Positions 10,776-21,548 of a DNA stretch of 64,000 bases are shown here, piece after piece. The DNA comes from Siderastrea siderea (taxonomy: Eukaryota > Cnidaria > Anthozoa > Scleractinia > Rhizangiidae). The stretch spans positions 35,448,601 to 35,512,600 of the forward strand of contig OZ034969.1 of the NCBI GenBank assembly GCA_964030785.1, given 5' to 3'. The notes under the pieces were generated by a model. It saw nothing but the letters and a program-made list of their open reading frames with translations, was not told the DNA's origin and made no database searches. The position numbers and the translations under genes are program-made. Within the stretch, counting starts at the first letter, position 1. Each line of letters starts with the position of its first letter.

Positions 10776-11982
10776 CCCCTTCCAGACCCCGAAAAACAGC
10801 CTTGAACATTTTGAACGGCGATTAAACCCCAGTGAAGCATTTTCCCGTCACGACAGAGACGATATCAAAGTCGTTTAATCAGTTTAATTATGCAATATAT
10901 ACAATTTCAGTCCCTACGTGAGCACGCACAGATTAAGGAGTACAGAAAAGGAGAATTACTCCGCCCTGGCTGAAATAAGAAAGTTGAGACCATTACAGTA
11001 GTTGAACAAGGATTTCACAGGCCGCATCAAACGAACGCAGGATTTCCAAAGAGCTCTTTCTTGCCGGCAAAAGCCTAAATGCTAAATTGTCGGCACGAGT
11101 CTTGACAGTCTGCGAATCGTCTACTCAAACGCCAATAATTTTTCAACATTTCCGGTATTTCGCTACACTGGAGCTAAAATCAACGCAAATTATCACCTTA
11201 CATTGGCAATATTGTAAATATTGTAAGTACGGCATTCGTTAGATTCGCAAATAGTGAAAGCCGGCCTTTCAGGTCAAAATTCTTATCACAATTCCGAAAA
11301 TACATCTCAGTTATAGTGGGTTCCATACTAATGCTATAATTGTCTTTTGTGATTGGGGCTGTCTGGACACTTTTTTCTCACATGCAGACGAGACTAGCCG
11401 AACAAAAGAGCATGTTCCAGAGAAGCACGAATCCATGCGATTTTATTCTTCCTGAATTGTTACATATGTTTGGTCTCGCGCAACTAAGCACGTGGGAGGC
11501 CCTGAGGAATAATTTTATAGCCACGCAAAACACAGAATTTGCTGTATGTCATCCATCCTCGGAGACCCAGGGGCAGCTAGTCGGGACGACGGGATTTTCA
11601 TGGGCGAAAGTTTACAACAAGACCGGGAGAGCCCCTGGGCACTTACTCTTACCGAACGAGTTCCAGAAGCGTTTGAAATTCCGCCTTCTGAATTTTTCTG
11701 GCCAATCAGCGAAGAGGAACAGCCGGGCGACTCTCATGTCTTCTTACACGAGGTTGTTTTCCTCATCAATCGCCGTGGTAGCGTGGCCCGTTCAACGGGA
11801 ACATTTTTGAGGAGAACTTCAGAAAAAAAAATAGAAATAAATAAACGAAGTCGAGGAAATCGCAAACTATAACGTGGCCGCGAGAAAACAAACATTCACA
11901 GGGAATTTTTCACGGCGGACTTATAGAAGGTAACGCAAATTTTTAGAGCTAGCGACTTCCCCTTTCTCCAATGTAACTAATT

Positions 11983-12648
11983 GGCCGTTTTTATGCTAGA
12001 GTTGTTAATATCGTCCGAGACGTTATTATCATCTCGAGACGATATTAACGTCTTCTGTTAAGTGCGACTGAACGTCGCACTTAACAGACGACTTTAACGT
12101 CTGAGACGTTAAAGTCGTCTAGTATAAAAACGAGACGACCTTAACTGGGATGAACTTAGCCCTAAAGCGCTTTATCGTTCCAATTTAGTTAGCCGTTTCT
12201 CCACCACGAAGAATCCCTCTGTTCATCTCCACCTCTTTCGTTCCTTTCTCTCTTGTTGGCCACGACGCACAAGCCAAGTGCTTCTTCCAGAAACCGCTTC
12301 CTTGACTAATTTAGCCTTTTTAAAAAAACATTTGCGTTTCCATGTCTTTTATTTTTCGAGGACGTCGAGAAGCAAGCCTTCAGAAACTTCGAAGCAGTTA
12401 AGCAAAGTCTCTACCATGTTTACATGCAGATGGATTTGTTGTTTTGCACACTTTATTTGATTTGCCGCCGAGTTTAGTCGCGTCTAGTGTCTTCCGAGAA
12501 TAGAACCTAGTCCTTTTCTTAGAAAATCTTGGTTTTTTCTACTTGTTCGTGTACTTTTAATACGTCCCATTTTTATACCAGACGACATTAACGTCTGAGA
12601 CGTTAAATACGTCTAGACGACTTTAACGTCTCTAGCATAAAAACGGCC
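11983..12648. mobile_element. Nested 666-bp element with 19-bp perfect terminal inverted repeats
   Basis: GGCCGTTTTTATGCTAGAG at 11983-12001 is exactly the inverse complement of 12630-12648. It sits between the two arms of the surrounding hAT-like element. Possible 3-bp duplications 'att' flank it. Just inside both ends are repeated 'gacgttaaagtcgtctag' palindromes. A 15-bp-arm hairpin with a 5-base loop lies at about 12056-12090, around 'gttaagtgcgac'. No convincing protein is encoded; a 60-residue frame at 12278 is not recognised. Confidence 0.7.
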
Positions 12649-12730
12649 ATTATTTCTCCTTCTTCATTGATCTTCGTCTGAAACTTTCCATCTCTGATGC
12701 ACGGGCCACGCAACTATGTTGATCGAGCGT

Positions 12731-12780
12731 GTCATGTCACGTACTAGAGAGAACTAGTTTCCTCTAGTACGTGACATGAC
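12731..12780. repeat. Perfect 19-bp-arm palindrome
   Basis: GTCATGTCACGTACTAGAG at 12731-12749 is the exact inverse complement of 12762-12780, with a 12-base spacer. It lies between inverted segments at about 12640-12730 and 12957-13080, which themselves pair around 'ctgaaactttcca' and 'gatcgagcgtg'. The whole 12640-13080 block is therefore a nested palindrome. Confidence 0.8.
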
Positions 12781-13722
12781 GTCGCATCGACCGTTAAGCA
12801 GAAAATCGCCCAGATCGGCCTCCAGAAGCTCGGAAAAGCAATAAAAACACAGCAAACACACAGCAGGTAATGTTTTTCAAACTGTATTTCCATTTTAATG
12901 CATTTTCAGCGGAAATCCGCCGATTATTTTCGATCGAATTTCAGCTCCATACAAACACTCATATTACGCTTTGGTTAACTGTGGTTCCCACGCTCGATCG
13001 ACATAGTTGCGGGGTCCGTGCATCGGAGATTCCCGTGGAAAGTTTCAGACGTAGTTCAACGAACAAGGAGGAATAATTAGTAACATCGTTTACTCGAGTA
13101 GCTATTAGCCTCATGCAACACTTGAGAAAGGGGAGTCGTTAGCTCTAAAAATTTACGATACCTTCGATAAGTCCTTCGTGAAAAATCCCGCTGAGTGGTT
13201 GTTTTCTTCCGGCCACGTTATAGTTTGCAATTTCTTCGACTTCGTTTATTTATTTAGTATTAAAGTTTTTTTCTGAAGCTCTCCTCAAAAATGTTCCCGT
13301 TGAAGGGGCCACACTACTACGGCGATTGATGAGGAAAACAACCTCGTGTAAGAAGACATGAGAGTCGCTCGGCTGTTCCTCTTCGCTGATTGGCCAGAAA
13401 AAATTTTTCTGGCCAATCAGAAGGCGGGATTTCAAACGCTTCTGGAACTCGTTCGTTAAGAGTAAGTGCCCAGGGGCTCTCCTGCTCTTGTTGTAAACTT
13501 TCGCCCATGAAAATCCCGTCGTCCCGACTAGCTGCCCCTGGGTCTCCGAGGATGTATCTCATCGAGATTATTATAGTTTGGAATTTTTGTTTCTTTAACC
13601 AAAAGGCAGAGTAATGAGCTATCTGCAACTGATATTTTTACATTTTTTCAACGTTTATGGCTTTTGTCACACTGACTTTCAAGCGTTCCATTGCTTCCAC
13701 GTTTTTTTGTTGTGTTTTATAG

Positions 13723-13854
13723 ATTGATCTTGGTCGCTTATACCGGGTGTGTGGCTTGGCCACACAAGGAAATCCAGGAGGAAACAAGGATTACTTAAAA
13801 GAATACAAACTAAAGTGGTCTAATGATGGGATCACATGGGAAACAAGTGCTGAG
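13723..13854 (+). CDS. Gene 1 discoidin domain 4, second exon
   Basis: The acceptor 'gtgttttatag' precedes a 132-nt phase-0 exon ending 'GCTGAG|GTATGC'. It encodes IDLGRLYRVCGLATQGNPGG and then 'YLKEYKLKWSNDGITWET'. This is the F5/8C core, but with Cys in 'RVCGLATQG' where domains 1-3 have 'VTRVATQG' or 'VTRIATQG'. The copy 2 partner at 49863-49994 has the same length and retains this Cys. Splitting of the domain core into three exons is specific to domain 4 in both genes. Confidence 0.9.
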
Positions 13855-14469
13855 GTATGCATTCATGACGGTGTTAAGGACCCTAATATTGAAATGCTCA
13901 ATACTCTTGGCACACTGCTTAACTGAGCTTTATACTTCCGGGTTGAGATCAGATACTACATATAGAGATCAGATACTCTGTATAATCTGGGAGCTGAAGT
14001 ATCCCCGTGGGAACTTTGTGCTAAAAGAAACCACCTAAAAGTATTAAGGAGACCCAACAAAAACGGAAAGAAGCAAAAATTAGGGAGACAACAAAAATGT
14101 TGTTAGCACTTCATCAATCTGTTGGTAGGGCTATTGTGGAGCCATTTAGCAATAGCATGAAAAGACAAGCATGGAAAACAGACTAATCTTCATACGAAGT
14201 TGATGTTTGGTATAATGTATGTTGAAGATTTGAAGATATTTCTAGTTACGTGACCAGACAAGTAGTTATGAATTTACAAAATTGACCTATGACACTCGTG
14301 GCTTTTAGTGTGTTCTGAGGCATGGTTCGTCGTGTGATAGGAAGTTTTTTCTTCCTTATATTTTGGCTTGCAACTCGTTATAGAGACAAATCATAGTATT
14401 TGAATGATGAATTATATAGTGTAGTTTTAGGTCACATGACTAACTACGCCCATGACTCGAGGCGTCTGC

Positions 14470-16010
14470 CCTACTCATGTGACATATATTCTAGTAGCAC
14501 CAGAGACTGTTGTATCAAGAGCATGCAACAGCAACTTTATATCTGCTTCCTCTTGATTACTGTGAAGGAAGGACATGTCTTTGTGAGTAACTTTGTATTG
14601 ACTTCCCTGTGCCACAACTAAATGCCTTCCATTTGTCTGGATGTTGCTCATCATCTTAAGAGAAAAAGAAGATGCAATTTTGTGTTTGCAGGAAACAGAA
14701 ACCTGCGCATGTGCCATCTGTGATGTAATGCGAGTCTGGCTGGTGTCCTCCTTGTCTGCTTACAAGAGTGGCCATCTTCAAGGACAATGGTACATTATAT
14801 CTGTCAAAAATCAGGCGCAAGTTGTCACTATCACTGTACTTCACCAAAACAACTGTGATGAAGAGATCGGCTACATGCACGCAGGTTTTAACAAGTTTTA
14901 GCGTCATCTGGATTGTCAATTGGCTGTAACTTACCACCGCATCGCCAACTGCAACTTTTATTTGTGCAGTTGCACCCTTCACAGGTTCTTGAATGTCAAT
15001 TTCTGACAATGAGTTGGGATGGATTCATTCTTTTTGGTGCACCAAAAGCCCTTTTCACAGAGAGCCTTTCAAGAACGGTCGTCAAATTGCTCTTCATGGA
15101 ACAATGATGCATTGTTCCATCAGCCGCAAACATCGATCTGAACACCACAGGAAACTCATACTGACTAATTGCTTTTTTCGAGGTTGCTCTTTGGCCATGA
15201 CATGCATCCCACCATCACTTTAGCAAGTAAGGACCTGAGCAAGAGGACCTGAGAATCTGTCTTTTTGCAGCTTCATAACTTTGTCTCCAGCTGACAGTTT
15301 CACGGTGTTACCCATATGTTTCCAAGCACTGAACTTATGCTTCTTCATGGGCTACCACACATTTGTCTTCTTTTGACTAGATTTGGTCTCAAACAAATAC
15401 ATCAAGCAGTTGCTGGCTGTTCTGAAATTGGCTACAGAGTTATTCTTTGACCCTTCGGGCATGACTACCTTGAATAGATAGTTACTTTGCTCTGTAAATG
15501 AATTTTAACTTTCTCTTCATGCGTAGATGTAACTTCTGAAAGAGCATGGTGTCGCTAAGTTGCCTTTTAACGCAGGCCAGCTATCTGCTGAGCTTCTTTA
15601 TCGAGTCGTGCAAGTTCTTGTGCGAGCGCTTGAGTTCAGGGTCATGCTCTTGATCTCTGATTCTCTGATTCCTTAAGTGACCTCATCTCAGCTAAATACA
15701 GGGGAATCATACGTGGATAATTGACTTTGTCATTGGCAAAGAAGTACTAGGTGACTGTCTCAAAGGCAATGAGATGTAATTCCCAGTCTTCTGCTTGAAC
15801 GGTGCTGTTGAATTGTATCATTTCCAATATCATTTCCACCAGATCGCTAATCACTTCCACGTCTTATGTATTGCTAATCTTTTCCATGTCTCAAGATGTG
15901 AAGCTCGTTCTCGTCTTAATTTCAGAGCCTTTCCGTAGAGAACATGTTTCTCCACAAACTCCTCTACTATGTCTTTTTGACAAATCATGCATTTGAGAAG
16001 TCAGTACTTT
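14470..16010 (-). pseudogene. Decayed minus-strand ORF of a dispersed repeat family, present in both gene copies
   Basis: Minus-strand fragments separated by stops and frameshifts read as one former protein. Successive pieces contain 'GSKNNSVANFRTAS', 'WKHMGNTVKLSAGDKVM', 'DIQEPVKGATAQIKVAVGD', 'DRYNVPLSLKMATLVSRQGG' and 'HSNQEEADIKLLLHALDTT'. Similar large uncharacterised proteins are common as repeats in cnidarian and other animal genomes (recollection, not checked). The homologous relic is at 58020-59500, so the insertion predates the duplication. Biochemical function is unknown; a mobile-element ORF is the likeliest origin. The rest of the intron (13855-14469, 16011-16905) holds no recognisable gene. 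Confidence 0.65.
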
Positions 16011-16905
16011 AATCTAGCAATGTTTCGCTGGAGTTGCTCTCAGTCTGCCCTCTCTGACATGCGGTCATCACTTACTAAACCACAGCCTTTCTTATCATAT
16101 GCAAAAATGAATCAAATTTTCGAGATTAGTAATTCATGTCTTAGAAAGAGCAACTGATTTTGTGTTATCATTTTAACGTTCATACACGTGTTTAGTCACA
16201 TTAACGTTTCTATGCCACACTTTAGATAGATTGTTTTTCATAAATTGGATAGATCTTGGACCACAAAAAAGCTCATTTTAAGACCAACAAAAATTTCAGC
16301 CCTGTTTCCACACTAATCTTTTTACGCTATTTCTTAATGGCTCCACAATAGCTACTAGCAGATTGCTGGAGTGCCCACAAAATTTTTACTGCTACTTAGG
16401 GTCTCCTCAATACATCTAGGTAGGTGGTTTGCTATCAGCACAAAATTCTCACGGAACGTTATTTCATAACACATGTTTCCACACAGATATGTAGTAACTT
16501 GCATGTGAAATTGTCTGCTCAGACGAGTATCAATATTTGGGTTTAAGTAATGTTTTAGTTTTAAGCTTTATGTAATTTTTTGGGTATTTTAGCGTCTTAG
16601 TAACACCAGTGCAGTCTGCAAAATGCAAAAACCCTGGGGTGACATGACCAACATTTTGTATATTTCGAAAACAAGGTTTAGGAACCCAAAAGTTTTAGGA
16701 ACAGGGCGCAATAAGAACCGTTTTATTAAATGACGGACCTCTCATGAGAGAAAACTTATGCCTATTAGCCAAAACGATAACTATTGTTCATTTACATTAG
16801 GATCTGTACGTGAGAAGTTCGACGTTTCACAAGAGCATGAATGTTCGAGTAAACATCTTGTCGCTTTTGCATCCTCTGATTTTGAAACGTTCTCTAAATT
16901 CACAG

Positions 16906-17050
16906 GTTCTTACAGGAAATAGTAACTGGCGCGACGTCATAAAGAACTCCATTCCAGTGATATACGCTCGCTATATCCGCCTTGTACCGTTGACATGGCA
17001 CATTTGGCCATGTACAAGAATGGAGATTTACGGGGAACCCTGGTCGGAAG
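16906..17050 (+). CDS. Gene 1 discoidin domain 4, third exon
   Basis: The acceptor 'taaattcacag' precedes a 145-nt phase-0 exon that ends 'TCGGAAG|GTGAAA' in phase 1. It encodes VLTGNSNWRDVIKNSIPV, then 'ARYIRLVPLTWH' and 'WPCTRMEIYGEPW'. The terminal motif is MEIYGEP instead of the ELYGC of the other domains, so the usual closing Cys is absent and a Cys appears eight residues earlier in 'WPC'. Phase 1 at the end matches the phase-1 start of the PAN exon at 28387. Reading through the donor would give only seven more residues before TAG. Confidence 0.9.
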
Positions 17051-17573
17051 GTGAAAATAAATGTGAATTTTAGCATTGGCTTCTCAGAAATCACTAGCCA
17101 ATATGTGACCAGTAGAGCTCGCATAGAATGGGCGATAGGTCTGTCAGCGGTTCTTAGCCTCCTTTCTTCTCTTCAAAACTTGTGAATAATTCGTAAGCCT
17201 TAATCCAGCTATCGCTGATAACACGTTTCGTGTATGCACTTTATAGTACTATTAGTATTCTTCTTTGCATATTAAAAATTCTTTAAAATACTCTCTAACA
17301 ATTATTCCACTAACTTGCGTAGGTGTGAGATGAGAAATAGTTAGGGCAGGGCAGTCCACCAATTTATATTAAGCGCGAAATGGAAAAAATGTTTTTAAAG
17401 AATTAGCCTTAAGTGTTTTCGTACAAAACTTTTGCTTCGCGGTGAGAACGTTAGAACGCAGGGGCACTTGACCTGGAATGCAGTTTCCTTATAAGGCACA
17501 AGCAGGCGTATTTGATATATTAGAACATACCAAACCAGTGAAAAGTGCGTTTCGCGCGCTCTGATTGGCTACT

Positions 17574-17790
17574 GTTACGCTGCAAATTGTAATAATCACC
17601 TCAAAATGTAATACTAACGCAAAATGTAATAAGAATCGCCACAAAATGTAATACTAACGTGAATGTAATAAAATCGACGCAAAATGTAATAAAGTGTTCA
17701 ACGCAAAATGTAACAACTTTTCAAAGCCAAATGCAATAACTTTTCTAACGCACAATGTAATAACGCAAAATGTAATAACTCTCGAATGAC
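17574..17790. repeat. Left terminal repeat array of the 9.9-kb element
   Basis: About ten copies of a degenerate word 'cgcaaaatgtaataac' are spaced 15-25 bp apart, starting 'gttacgctgcaaattgtaat'. The inverse array occupies 27236-27453 at the other end of the element. Such clusters could serve as multiple transposase-binding sites, as in elements with subterminal repeats; that role is inference. Confidence 0.75.
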
Positions 17791-18229
17791 GTATATGGTA
17801 TTTCAAAATCAGTATTATGACTGGGTGACGTTTACCTGACGTACGTTATACATGAATTGAATAATAGGTCTACAGGTTTTGTTCTCACCTCTTAAAAGCC
17901 TCAGATCGGGGGAGTGGTGCTTTCTTACGGTATTTACTCGCCGTGGCCCTTATTAAATGTTTGGACTTTTTGGTGCGGCGCCGTATTTAAGGACGGCGCT
18001 TAGTAAAACAGTAATTGAAATCAATCATCTTTGGATAAAACACAACTGCTTTTTTTTTTTTTTTCAAAAAATAGGTATAAACTCTTTAGATCGGAATCAG
18101 GTAGCTATATCGTGGTGTATGGTGTAGCTATATCGAAGGAAATCGTGTACTTTGTTTTGAACTCAAACACGGTTTCGAGTTCTTAGCAGCGCCCCTTATC
18201 GAATGTAATACTGGTCGCAATACTAACCT

Positions 18230-18371
18230 CTTACTAACTGAACGCGAGGGCCGTACTGGGGAATATTGGCCCGAGGTCGTGGCAGTACGGACTGAGCGCA
18301 GCGAGGTCCGTACGAAAACGACCGAGGGCTAATATTCCCCAGTACGGTCCCGAGCAAGTGAAGTTAGTAAG
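18230..18371. repeat. 142-bp GC-rich hairpin repeat
   Basis: The block opens CTTACTAACT and closes AGTTAGTAAG. The arms pair through 'ccgtactggggaatatt' and 'aatattccccagtacgg' with a centre near 18296. It is much richer in G+C than its surroundings. It adjoins a TIR-like 'tttattatatggca' at 18375. Confidence 0.75.
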
Positions 18372-18374
18372 TGG

Positions 18375-19571
18375 TTTATTATATGGCATCATTTTTCGTA
18401 CGAAACGACACTTCCGGTAGTTCATTCAAGTCAATTTCCGGCGCGGTGTTATTAAATGAAAGAAGCCAGCGATTTTAACAGGCTTTCGAATCAGTTTGAT
18501 GATCGTTGCTGTCGATCGGCAGAAACTTGCGTGGCTCTTGAATGAAAACTGCTCTCCTTCCATTATATGTGTCAGTTTTTCGTCGTCCTGTACAACACAA
18601 GAAAGTTTTATTTGAAAATACTTCTTCGTTATGGGCAGAGACAATTCGGAAAAAAGAAGAATAATGAAAAGGCCGCGATAAAACTGGCTCACACACGTGC
18701 TTCTCAAACTCTAGAAATTGTGGCAGCGTGTTAGTCATTGTGAACAAAGGAACACTCGAACCTAAAAAAAGACACTGGAAATTATCTCTCCATCAAATAC
18801 TGCAAGTTGTTTGCTTCAGTGGCTTTAAAGAGAACTTTGTGGATGCTGATAGCAAATTTTCGTTGCACCTAACAAAGTTGTTTTTAGCGCGAGCTACAGC
18901 AAGAGCGGACTTGTGAACACGCTAAAATTATTTTCAAGGATGTGCACTACAAGAGCAAAAATCTCGCTGAGGAATAAAGGTACACCGTTAGTTTAATGCA
19001 TGTACGTGTAGCTTTAATTTGTTCTTGTGGAAAGCGCTGACTGAAGCGATGGCGAATATTAAACTAGACGAGAACGTGATCATTTGCTTTCGATTTATAG
19101 TTGCCGGTGAAAGCCGTTTTCTAGTTGTTTTGCAGTTTTCATTCTTTTTCGCCGTGTGGTTTTCTTGTGAGAAACGTACTCTTTTGTTAATGCTGAATTT
19201 TAATAATTATTGTTTAAGTCTTGGCCGATTTACTCGGGTCTTTGCAGCTTACAGTCTATAGCCGTACAAAAAAACAATAAACACACACAGTCACTGAAGA
19301 ACGTTGGCCCAGTGGGTAAACTTAATTGAAGAGCGCTTTTTCTAAGCAGACGTGTTTACCTCGTTCATTTGTTTTGTACCAGCTCCAAACCTTTTCCTTT
19401 TTTATCTTCTTGTGTTTTCACAGTTTGAATTTTGCTGTAGCGTTAGCACGAAAAAAAAATATCCAAAAAGGACCGTTTCCATGGTAATGGTCCGTACTGT
19501 AAAATCCCGACCGAAGACTAACCAATCAGAACACTCGATTTAGACTGAAGAATTGCTTGCCATATAATAAA
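18375..19571. mobile_element. Possible 1.2-kb TIR element within the 9.9-kb element
   Basis: TTTATTATATGGCA at 18375-18388 is the inverse complement of 19558-19571. Only 14 bp match, and the 18230-18371 hairpin is attached to the left end, so the true boundary may be 18230. Open frames inside, such as 18426-18707 on the minus strand, have no recognised domain. Confidence 0.35.
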
Positions 19572-21083
19572 GTAGCATATTTGCTACTTCCATTCGATTA
19601 TTGCACATTTCCTGTTAGGCGTCTAATGCTACAGAGGCCAGAATTTACGTTGACATTATCGCAGACTCAGATTAAAAATGTAAACACCTTGTCTTCAGAT
19701 AATACGTTAATCGGAATGATAGACAAGTTCTAATTAATATTGACAGGCCAAACGAGACTCCTTCTGGGACGTTCTCTTCTTATATGAAATTATGGTAGGC
19801 TCTTTAAGAGCCATTTTCTGAGAATATCGAGAATCGAAAGACACTCACAAAAAATCGAATTTTTTTTATTTTGCCAAAACATCCCTTTGGGTAAGCTAAT
19901 TCAAGAAAAAATAATCCAAAGTTCCAACGAGTTATTTAACGGACGAAAATTTAAAAAGTTCGAAAAATGCATAAAATGGCGGTTTTAGGGTCTCTAAACG
20001 GCTCAATTTCTCACTCAACTTTAGGAAGTCGGTGAGAGCGTAAAAAAGATTCTTTTAAAACGAAACAAACCACGAACATTATTTAACCTCTCTACTTTAA
20101 ACCTGTGCAAAAATTTGCCAATGTTTCGTTTCGAACATTTTCAAGCGGCGTTTTTATCGAGCTGCTCTTAACCTTGTTTATCACAAGGTAAAATGAAGGC
20201 CAACTTCGGCAGCTTAAAACGGCATCTGGTATGTATCGTTCAATAATTAAGACTACACAGGAAGAAAGCTCTGTCATTGTACTTTTCCCCAGGAAAGTTA
20301 CAGCTTTGGGAATCAAGTACTTTCCCGTCAGTAAATTTTTACTGTTTAGTGATCTGAGCGGGTAGAATTATATGCAAATTACAGATTTAATTCCTGGAAT
20401 ACTCCTAACAATTACAAAGGCCGTTTAAGATAGGCTCACCATTAGTTACACATGCACGCACAATGTTTTTCCTGAGCTTTGAAAGAAAGTTCTGCTTTCT
20501 TGAGTCTTGCTGAGTCTTATTATGTTAAAACAAAGCAGATTTTTAACGGCATTTCAACAAGACAGGAATCCACTCATTCAACTTAACCAAGATAACATCG
20601 AAAACACAGAGAAACGACGTACTATGCCGCCTACCTTGCCAACCGAAAACGCAACAATACAACAGAACAACATTCCAAACAGTAAACAAACGAATTTTCA
20701 GTTTCCTGATTGAGCGAAGATATTTTAAACTCATCGCCGAGAGGAATACTCGGAAAGACAGGTGACCGCTGCACTGACCCGCACGTGTCACACCACACTA
20801 ACAGAGAGAGTCACGTATTCGATTTTTGTTATGTGATTTGAGATGAAAACTTGGTGGAAAGTTAAAAAGAAAAAAAAATTGCAACAGATAGCTAGTACTT
20901 TGTTGGATTACATGTTAGCTCAAGTTCCACACAGGAGTTTTTACGGTCACGACTCTCTCTATTTAAAGCGCGGTAATTTGGCAATGTACGTGCTGTTGTA
21001 ATTTTACTACTAATTTAATTACAGCTCATGAAATAAAATAAATGTTGCAGTAAGTTACATTCACAGTGTGTAAGTACTGATAC

Positions 21084-21274
21084 ATGGCGTCGTGTAGTTT
21101 TTCCACTCTTCTGGAGAGGGTCACTGCCTGTGGATTAAGCAGTTGTTACCCAGGACACGTTGAAGTTGTTTCCCTAAAAGAATGCACAAGACACATCTCG
21201 CGGCATCTTCAGTTGCACGGACTAAGTGCAGATAAGGCGGTTGACAGTGAATTCAAGTTGTTGTTAGCCCGAGC
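21084..21274 (+). CDS. Candidate first coding exon in left palindrome arm
   Basis: An ATG at 21084 opens a frame with a good donor at 'GCCCGAGCAG|GTAATG' in phase 2. The protein starts MASCSFSTLLERVTACGLSS and continues 'SLKECTRHISRHLQLHGLSA' and 'SEFKLLLARA'. It is compact and amphipathic, with no domain that I recognise. The mirror copy in the right arm (minus strand, about 24240-24167 plus 22788-22600) is interrupted by the Mutator-like insertion. Both point towards the palindrome centre. It may be part of a transposase gene or a captured host exon. Confidence 0.4.
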
Positions 21275-21395
21275 AGGTAATGTTATTGCATTTTGTTCTG
21301 TAATTACTGTGTTCCATAATTTTGGCCACAGATACTTCATGGCACTCGGCGTCCCTTAATCTAGGTTCTGCAGAGTCGCGCCACTCCCCTACCCT

Positions 21396-21548
21396 CCGAG
21401 GGTTTTTCTCCGGGTACTCCGGTTTTCCTCCCTCCATAAAAACCAACATTTCCAAATTCCAATTCGACCTGGACGTAGGGCCATAAGGGAGACTACAGTT
21501 TGACTGTAATTATGCATCCTACTGAAATAAAGTGTATTTATTTATTTT
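21396..21548 (+). mobile_element. 5'-truncated SINE-like insert in left arm
   Basis: The right arm lacks this block: the two arms pair up to 'gcagagtcgcgc' (about 21368) and again from 'gaccaa' (about 21555). The insert carries 'ctccgggtactccgg', 'ccaattcgacctggac' and an 'aataaagtgtatttatttatt' type tail. It shares these with 7652-7862. It landed after the arms formed. Confidence 0.65.

Larger units (their letters stand above)
7942..11190 (+). mobile_element. 3.2-kb copy-1-specific insertion carrying several candidate exons
   Basis: Copy 2 passes from 'ggctattttctgt' to 'cttacattggcag' (about 49248-49285) with only a few bases between, while copy 1 has 3.2 kb. Near each end are G-rich words of the type 'cgggattcggga' (8148-8310 and 10690-10775), and short matching ends 'ggtctggaaggg' (about 8132) and 'cccttccagacc' (about 10779) in inverted order. 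Four plausible exons lie between. I do not recognise a transposase, so it could be a non-LTR or DNA element with an unknown gene, or a captured host gene fragment. Confidence 0.5.
11554..13554. mobile_element. 2.0-kb hAT-like element with ~440-bp inverted arms and 8-bp target duplication
   Basis: The ends are CATCCTCGGAGACCC and its inverse complement. The inverted arms extend roughly 11554-11990 and 13100-13554, giving mirrored open frames on opposite strands that are byproducts of the repeat. Flanking 8-mers 'tatgtcat' (11545-11552) and 'tatctcat' (13555-13562) differ by one base. Copy 2 has the uninterrupted site ('gctatatctcaatg', about 49641). Eight-base targets fit the hAT superfamily. 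No transposase is present, so this is a non-autonomous foldback-type element containing further nested palindromes. Confidence 0.8.
7131..13722 (+). other. 6.6-kb intron of gene 1 inside domain 4, mostly inserted DNA
   Basis: The matching intron of copy 2 is only 1.2 kb (48678-49862). Shared intron sequence is found at about 7131-7651, 7863-7941, 11191-11553 and 13563-13722. The remainder consists of the SINE-like insert, a 3.2-kb insertion with a candidate gene and a hAT-like element described separately. The shared part between 11191 and 11553 contains no recognisable gene; the 156-residue open frame from 11340 runs across the element junction and is therefore a chance frame. Confidence 0.75.

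Noticed and set aside
11340..11872. Overlapping 156- and 108-residue frames, mirrored by minus frames at 13250-13628
   Set aside because: They cross or lie in the inverted arms of the hAT-like element and appear mirrored for that reason; no protein family is recognisable.
17051..17073. Alternative ending of gene 1 by read-through to a TAG shortly after domain 4
   Set aside because: The position corresponds to a conserved phase-1 donor in both copies, the read-through tails differ between copies, and the PAN exon fits the phase.
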